IMG/VR virus record: IMGVR_UViG_3300007735_000628
Location: 1-32,997 of that record
Reading direction: 5' to 3' (one strand)
From: a virus
Length of the DNA stretch: 32,997 nt
How positions within the stretch are numbered: position 1 is the stretch's first letter; each line of letters begins with the position of its first letter. This document shows positions 30,045 through 32,997 of the stretch, in pieces. The notes beneath the pieces were generated by a model, which made no database searches, was not told where the DNA came from, and was given only the letters and a program-made list of their open reading frames with translations. A program made the translations under genes and the position numbers.

Positions 30045-30078
30045 CAAAAAACCGTCAACTACTTTCGGAGGTTGACGG
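30045..30078 (-). terminator. intrinsic terminator
   Basis: On the minus strand CCGTCAAC (30078-30071) pairs with GTTGACGG (30059-30052), followed by TTTTTT. Confidence 0.85.
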
Positions 30079-30104
30079 CGACATTCGGAACTAAACACGA
30101 ACTA

Positions 30105-30161
30105 TCAGCCGTTGCCTCCTTGGCAATCGCGCTTAATAAAATTGTGTTTGGTTGTCATCAT
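30105..30161 (-). CDS. possible 18-residue micro-ORF
   Basis: MMTTKHNFIKRDCQGGNG. ATG is 10 nt after a consensus -10, and a terminator lies 26 nt after the stop, so a ~110-nt transcript is expected. Could be a micropeptide or a small RNA; AAGGAGG near its end is notable. Confidence 0.4.
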   Translation of the reverse strand: MMTTKHNFIKRDCQGGNG

Positions 30162-30171
30162 TACGTCAATA

Positions 30172-30199
30172 AGTATAGACCGAGTTTTCTAAAAGTCAA
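30172..30199 (-). promoter_or_regulatory. leaderless-type promoter of a short transcript
   Basis: -35 TTGACT (30199-30194), 16-nt spacer, -10 TATACT (30177-30172), ATG 10 nt later. Confidence 0.8.
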
Positions 30200-30223
30200 A
30201 TCTTTTCGTTTTTTCTTTTCTGT

Positions 30224-30302
30224 AGCAGGCGTGGAAGTCGAATCCACCATAGCTTTCGCGGAGGTTATGAGCCTCCTTAGCATCCCACGGCTTGTGCCTG
30301 CA
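30224..30302 (-). tRNA. tRNA (CAT), Met or Ile2, with 12-nt variable loop
   Basis: Acceptor GCAGGC/GCCTGC (6 bp), anticodon arm GGAGG-ctcataa-CCTCC, T arm GTGGA-ttcgact-TCCAC. Variable region GCGAAAGCTATG carries the same GCGAAAGCT string as the D-loop insert of the tRNA at 26741. CCA not encoded (ACA). Confidence 0.8.
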
Positions 30303-30389
30303 ATTGTTTAGGTGTGTTACAAGTATCTGTATCAGGAACTTTTACGGGTTTGAGCCCGACCTGTTAGTTTCATGCTTACATGCACCAAA
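30303..30389. other. gap between tRNAs
   Basis: No gene seen. GGG-tttgag-CCC near 30345 and direct repeats of CATGC near 30372 are the only structure noted. Confidence 0.4.
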
Positions 30390-30466
30390 TGGTATCGCCG
30401 ATGGGAGTCGAACCCACATCGTCCTGTTTGAAAAACAAGCATCCTAATCCATTAGACGACAGCGAC
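30390..30466 (-). tRNA. tRNA-Glu (TTC)
   Basis: Acceptor GTCGCTG/CGGCGAT (G-U pairs), anticodon arm CTTGT-ttttcaa-ACAGG, T arm GTGGG-ttcgact-CCCAT, encoded CCA. Its promoter lies at 30497-30524. Confidence 0.9.
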
Positions 30467-30496
30467 ATTATCCTATCACCAAAAAGAACTACCAAC

Positions 30497-30524
30497 ACTC
30501 TACACCACTTTCTCTAACCGTCAA
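30497..30524 (-). promoter_or_regulatory. tRNA promoter
   Basis: -35 TTGACG (30524-30519), 16-nt spacer, -10 TAGAGT (30502-30497), upstream of tRNA-Glu with no start codon at the usual place. Confidence 0.78.
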
Positions 30525-30536
30525 CTACTTTCTGAA

Positions 30537-30639
30537 CAAGTGGGTGGATTTGAACACACCGGCCTAGGCATCCATCGTCACTTTTACGGCGTCTTTTACC
30601 ATCATAGACGTGCCTTGATCTACCACTGAACTACACTTG
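30537..30639 (-). tRNA. irregular tRNA-like (103 nt)
   Basis: Acceptor CAAGTG/CACTTG, a normal-looking D arm (TTCAGTGGTAGATCA) and T loop TTCAAAT on a bulged GGTG/CACC stem. The middle has an expanded arm (CGTC ... GACG with ~13-nt loop) and extra sequence with the palindrome GCCTAGGC. No CCA. Specificity cannot be read. Confidence 0.5.
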
Positions 30640-30641
30640 TC

Positions 30642-30715
30642 TGGAGCGGGTGAACGGAATCGAACCGTCGCGTGCTACTTGGAAGGAAGCCAGGCTACCA
30701 TTACATCACACCCGC
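30642..30715 (-). tRNA. tRNA-Gly (TCC)
   Basis: Acceptor GCGGGTG/CACCCGC, anticodon arm GCTTC-cttccaa-GTAGC (one mismatch), T loop TTCGATT, encoded CCA. Confidence 0.9.
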
Positions 30716-30718
30716 ATC

Positions 30719-30795
30719 TGGTACTGCCGATAGGAGTCGAACCTACCTAATACTGTTTAGAAGACAGTTGCCTAATCCAATCGAGCCACGGCAGC
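30719..30795 (-). tRNA. tRNA-Arg (TCT)
   Basis: Acceptor GCTGCCG/CGGCAGT, anticodon arm ACTGT-cttctaa-ACAGT, T arm GTAGG-ttcgact-CCTAT, encoded CCA. First tRNA of the array behind the promoter at 30813. Confidence 0.93.
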
Positions 30796-30812
30796 ATCAA
30801 AAGAACGATGCC

Positions 30813-30841
30813 AATATATAGTGGGAAATTTAGAAAGTCAA
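30813..30841 (-). promoter_or_regulatory. promoter at the head of the tRNA array
   Basis: -35 TTGACT (30841-30836), 17-nt spacer beginning TTCTAAA, -10 TATATT (30818-30813), upstream of tRNA-Arg (TCT). Confidence 0.82.
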
Positions 30842-30887
30842 CAGGTTTTTTAACCACCACACGGGAATTCTACCACTTGCGTTAAAT

Positions 30888-30918
30888 GAAAATGCCGGTA
30901 GCGATTAACACTACCGGC
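30888..30918 (-). terminator. intrinsic terminator
   Basis: On the minus strand GCCGGTAG (30918-30911) pairs with CTACCGGC (30901-30894), followed by ATTTTC. Ends the unit containing the 30938 and 31163 genes. Confidence 0.8.
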
Positions 30919-30937
30919 GCTTTCACGATTTTATTCC

Positions 30938-31141
30938 TTAATTGTAAAGCAATCCGTAAAGGGCACCCTTACCAGAACCTATCCGTCGGCCGGAACTGTC
31001 GGTCACATAGTCACCTGACTTGTAGTAATATCCGCAGTTGTTTCCACCGAACTTTCTTGCTCGGGCGTTACCGTTGGATTCGGTGATGATGTATCCAACA
31101 ATTTTATTGCTACCGTCTCTTACCGTTTCTTCGTCGTTCAT
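30938..31141 (-). CDS. hypothetical Gly/Tyr-rich protein (67 aa)
   Basis: IVGYIITESNGNARARKFGG then GYYYKSGDYVTDSSGRRIGS. The G-Y-I, G-x-Y-Y, T-x-D-x-x-G-R order reads as a short beta sheet with turns and recurs in small phage proteins. 21 nt after the preceding gene. Confidence 0.7.
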   Translation of the reverse strand: MNDEETVRDGSNKIVGYIITESNGNARARKFGGNNCGYYYKSGDYVTDSSGRRIGSGKGALYGLLYN

Positions 31142-31162
31142 AACGTGTTTTAACCGAAACTT

Positions 31163-31477
31163 TTAGTCACGGACGTTACGCAACTCGGCCGGAGTGTATT
31201 CGACCTGCTTAACAACCTTGTAGGTTCCCGTTGGGATCGAAATAGTGGAATGCTCTTGGTGAGTCAAGTCAGCGGAAGGAGCCGTGACTTCGACATACTC
31301 CACGAGCGCATCCACATCGGAAGAGTAACCAATGGCTCCTGCATGGATGGTGTGATGGTGGCCCGTGACTTCTCCGAGGGCCAGAGTTACCTTCTTGGTC
31401 GCCTTGAGGCCAGAAGGGATGGTGGAGATAGGAATGACGAGGACGTCTCCCTGCCGATAGATTTTGTTTGGTTTCAT
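31163..31477 (-). CDS. conserved phage protein, TGHHH / EHSTISIPxGxY type (104 aa)
   Basis: RQGDVLVIPISTIP near the start, LALGEVTGHHHTIH in the middle, LTHQEHSTISIPTGTYKVVK and EYTPAELRNVRD at the end. I recognise this order (RQGDVL, GE.TGH.H, H.EH..I.LP.G.Y.V..Q.EY.P) from an abundant phage family, role unknown. The conserved His residues suggest metal binding in a beta barrel (inference). Confidence 0.85.
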   Translation of the reverse strand: MKPNKIYRQGDVLVIPISTIPSGLKATKKVTLALGEVTGHHHTIHAGAIGYSSDVDALVEYVEVTAPSADLTHQEHSTISIPTGTYKVVKQVEYTPAELRNVRD

Positions 31478-31575
31478 ATTTGTGTTTGGTTCTACTGTTA
31501 AGTATCGTATCACAGATAAAAACGGTGTAAAGAACTATTTTAATCCTTTCATTCCTCTACATTCTATTTATTGCC

Positions 31576-32391
31576 ATGTTATGGGAAGAATCAAACTTAA
31601 CCGACCAATTAACGAACTTATTGAAGAACGTAGGAAAAGACAACTTCGATACTATTACCGAAATCAAGAACGTCTTGACAAAGAACGGAGTAACCGATAC
31701 CACCGTTCAAAAGAAACCGGGAATTTACTTAATAGTGAACAAAGTTAATGGGAAGTATTATGTCGGCAGTTCATGTAACGTCAAACGAAGAGTTTATGAA
31801 CATTTCTATTATTTAGAAAACTCCGTCCACAATAACCCAAAACTTCAGGCAGCATTCAATCTACATGGAAAAAATAATTTTGAAACAATCATGTTAGAAT
31901 CTTTGGATGGATTCTCTATGGAGGACATTCTCCCAATAGAACAAAAATATCTGACAATATGCAATTCTGTAAAATATAACAATTACAATTGTCGGTATTT
32001 GTCTACCGGTGGCAACCGACCTACGGTATCTTTCATGGAAAAATTATCTCTACCAAGAGGACCTTTGAAGGAATCCACGAAAGAAAAATTGAGAATAAGA
32101 TTCTCCGGTGAAAACAATCCAAATTTCGGAAAGAGACACACTCAAGAGTGGAAAGATAATATGTCAAAAATCAAGAAGAATATCTCAGAGGAGACAAGGG
32201 AGAAGATGCGTGCTGCAGCAAGACGAAGAGTACGCAGAAAAATGGGTCCAATGTCAGATGAGACTAAACAAAAACTTCGTCTTGCTGCGCTTAAGCGGTG
32301 GGATAAATTACCCGTTGAACTTCCTGTTGCAGACCGTCATGTGGAGGCCCCAATAGTTCCGACCATCATCCACACCAAGCTCCTTCTTTAA
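31576..32391 (+). CDS. GIY-YIG homing-type endonuclease with NUMOD repeats
   Basis: 271 aa. PGIYLIVNKVNGKYYVGSS carries GIY (49-51) and YYVG (61-64), with Arg71 in the catalytic helix. The C-terminal half has SGENNPNFGKRHTQEWKDNM (NUMOD3-like) and two further S.ET..K(M/L)R.AA repeats that track along DNA. Same class as the 8017 gene but clearly diverged. AT-rich. Its 3' end overlaps the convergent 2H gene by 84 bp. The start is uncertain because a second open frame overlaps the first 170 nt. Confidence 0.9.
   Translation: MLWEESNLTDQLTNLLKNVGKDNFDTITEIKNVLTKNGVTDTTVQKKPGIYLIVNKVNGKYYVGSSCNVKRRVYEHFYYLENSVHNNPKLQAAFNLHGKNNFETIMLESLDGFSMEDILPIEQKYLTICNSVKYNNYNCRYLSTGGNRPTVSFMEKLSLPRGPLKESTKEKLRIRFSGENNPNFGKRHTQEWKDNMSKIKKNISEETREKMRAAARRRVRRKMGPMSDETKQKLRLAALKRWDKLPVELPVADRHVEAPIVPTIIHTKLLL
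31580..31748 (+). pseudogene. Arg-rich open frame overlapping the GIY-YIG start
   Basis: In another frame, MGRIKLNRPINELIEERRKR then QLRYYYRNQERLDKERSNRY runs to TAA at 31748. RP..EL.EERR.R....YY.RN.E.L....R.RY resembles the N-termini of phage proteins, suggesting the truncated stump of a gene interrupted by the endonuclease. Confidence 0.4.
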
Positions 32392-32688
32392 CTCGTCGGC
32401 AAATGGGCAATGTATTGGTAGCCAAACATTCACCGATGAAATATGAGCCCGTTCAGGATAAACCTCGAAGGTGACCAGTCGGTTGGAATACTTTCGAGCC
32501 TTGGACCAGTTGATCCGATGAATCTTAGGATTGATCACGGTAACATGGGCACCATGAGCCGGAAGTTGGAACTTCTGACACCGATAGAAATACTGATTCA
32601 CAATCCAATGATAATACCGAATCGTGTCGTGAGACGTGATGATCCGGACACCATCTTGAACTTGAAGGTAGCCTGAAGCAGTAAACAT
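32308..32688 (-). CDS. 2H phosphoesterase-like protein (126 aa)
   Basis: Two H-x-T-x motifs, HVTV (His48/Thr50) and HMTV (His116/Thr118), 68 residues apart, are the catalytic signature of the 2H superfamily (RNA cyclic phosphodiesterases, 2'-5' RNA ligase-like enzymes, phage anti-CBASS Acb1). YYHWIVNQYF, LPAHGAHVTVI, a V-F-x-V-Y strand and ELGVDD..YWGLHMTV complete a layout I know from many uncharacterised phage proteins. Start 6 nt after the -10. Substrate unknown. Confidence 0.78.
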   Translation of the reverse strand: MFTASGYLQVQDGVRIITSHDTIRYYHWIVNQYFYRCQKFQLPAHGAHVTVINPKIHRINWSKARKYSNRLVTFEVYPERAHISSVNVWLPIHCPFADELKKELGVDDGRNYWGLHMTVCNRKFNG

Positions 32689-32694
32689 GAGATT

Positions 32695-32722
32695 ACATTA
32701 CCACTCAATTAAAAAAAGTCAA
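32695..32722 (-). promoter_or_regulatory. leaderless-type promoter overlapping a stop codon
   Basis: -35 TTGACT (32722-32717) contains the stop TGA of the repeat gene. 16-nt spacer, -10 TAATGT (32700-32695), ATG 6 nt later. Confidence 0.8.
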
Positions 32723-32997
32723 TCGTCGATTATTTCCCGTGTTGCATCCCGTGTTGCATCCAGTGTTGCAGCCCGTGTTGCAGTCCATGTTGCAGTCCAT
32801 GTTGCAGCCTCTGTTGCAGCCTCTGTTGCAGCCTCTGTTGCAGCCCGTGTTGCAGTCCATGTTGCAGTCCATGTTGCAGCCTCTGTTGCAGCCTCTGTTG
32901 CAGCCTCTGTTGCAGCCCGTGTTGCAGCCAGTGTTGCAGTCCATGTTGCAGCCTCTGTTGCAGCCTCTGTTGCATCCGATGTTGCAGCCCGTGTTGC
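32719..32997 (-). CDS. Ala-Thr-x-x repeat protein, C-terminal fragment
   Basis: In the frame that stops inside the next -35, the minus strand reads ATRA, ATSD, ATEA, ATWT, ATLA... for about 21 repeats, ending DATREIIDD. That frame is chosen because its stop shows the same TGA-in-TTGACT arrangement as elsewhere, and because it matches the frame of the 25466 gene (ATMV). Two other frames are also open (Cys-Asn-rich and Gln-Leu-rich) but are probably shadows of the repeat. Runs off the right edge. Confidence 0.6.
   Translation of the reverse strand, partial: ATRAATSDATEAATEAATWTATLAATRAATEAATEAATEAATWTATWTATRAATEAATEAATEAATWTATWTATRAATLDATRDATREIIDD
32738..32997 (-). repeat. 12-bp tandem repeat, locus 2
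   Basis: About 21 copies of TGTTGCAGCCTC and close variants (plus strand), with GTTGCA every 12 nt. The block continues past the window edge. Confidence 0.92.

Noticed and set aside
32705-32975. Cys-Asn-rich (GCNRGCN) and Gln-Leu-rich (LQQRLQHG) open frames across the terminal repeat
   Set aside because: A 12-bp repeat without stops keeps all three frames open. The third frame (A-T-x-x) matches the 25466 gene and ends in the usual TGA-in-promoter arrangement, so the other two are likely shadows.
32738-32997. CRISPR-like array
   Set aside because: The unit is 12 bp with no unique spacers, so it is a tandem repeat, not a CRISPR.
1-32997. Insertion sequence or transposase
   Set aside because: No transposase motifs or terminal inverted repeats with target duplications were found. 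The mobile genes present are homing-type nucleases.

Overview
This window looks like the accessory region of a large double-stranded DNA phage. The evidence is a dense run of small genes (35-211 codons) with almost no recognisable metabolism, about 31 tRNA or tRNA-like genes, four free-standing homing-type endonucleases (two GIY-YIG, two HNH), a T4 Rnl1-type RNA ligase, and several small membrane proteins and lipoproteins. Lipobox-bearing proteins suggest a bacterial host, probably Gram-negative. The host group cannot be named from sequence alone. No virion or replication genes are visible.

Layout: 1-321 holds two minus-strand genes. About 410-24750 is plus-strand: some 75 short genes in units of one to three, most with their own promoter. 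The promoter is uniform: TTGACT, a 16-17 nt spacer that often begins TTCTATAAAA, a TAtaCT/TATTCT -10, and then the start codon only 6-11 nt (usually 9) further on, with no Shine-Dalgarno. These transcripts should be leaderless or nearly so. The upstream gene's stop codon often lies inside the next -35 box (TTGACT). Recognisable products are a DUF2958-like protein, the RNA ligase, a calcineurin-like phosphoesterase, a MESH1/SpoT-like HD hydrolase, zinc ribbons, lipoproteins and several families common in phages but of unknown function. Two stretches (13.18-13.50 kb and 14.93-15.42 kb) have a full promoter but no credible gene; both fold into hairpins and carry tRNA-like parts, so they are candidate noncoding RNAs. 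Single plus-strand tRNAs (Thr, Leu) lie at 21.6 and 23.5 kb.

Around 24.9 kb the orientation flips. Facing terminators (24877-24908, 24924-24948) separate the plus units from a minus-strand tRNA array running from 30.8 to 24.95 kb. The array mixes about 25 regular tRNAs with tRNAs carrying enlarged loops, several tRNA-sized structured elements that are not ordinary tRNAs, small protein genes with the same leaderless promoters, and an HNH gene. From 30.9 kb to the end there are two minus-strand phage genes, a plus-strand GIY-YIG gene, a minus-strand 2H-phosphoesterase-like gene, and a 12-bp repeat block encoding an Ala-Thr-x-x repeat protein. A related repeat block lies at 25.6 kb.

As a whole, the region looks like an early, host-adjustment module: tRNA supply, possible RNA repair (ligase, 2H enzyme), possible alarmone hydrolysis, and many small orphan proteins, each run from a stereotyped leaderless promoter. 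All coordinates and folds were read by eye, with no database search.
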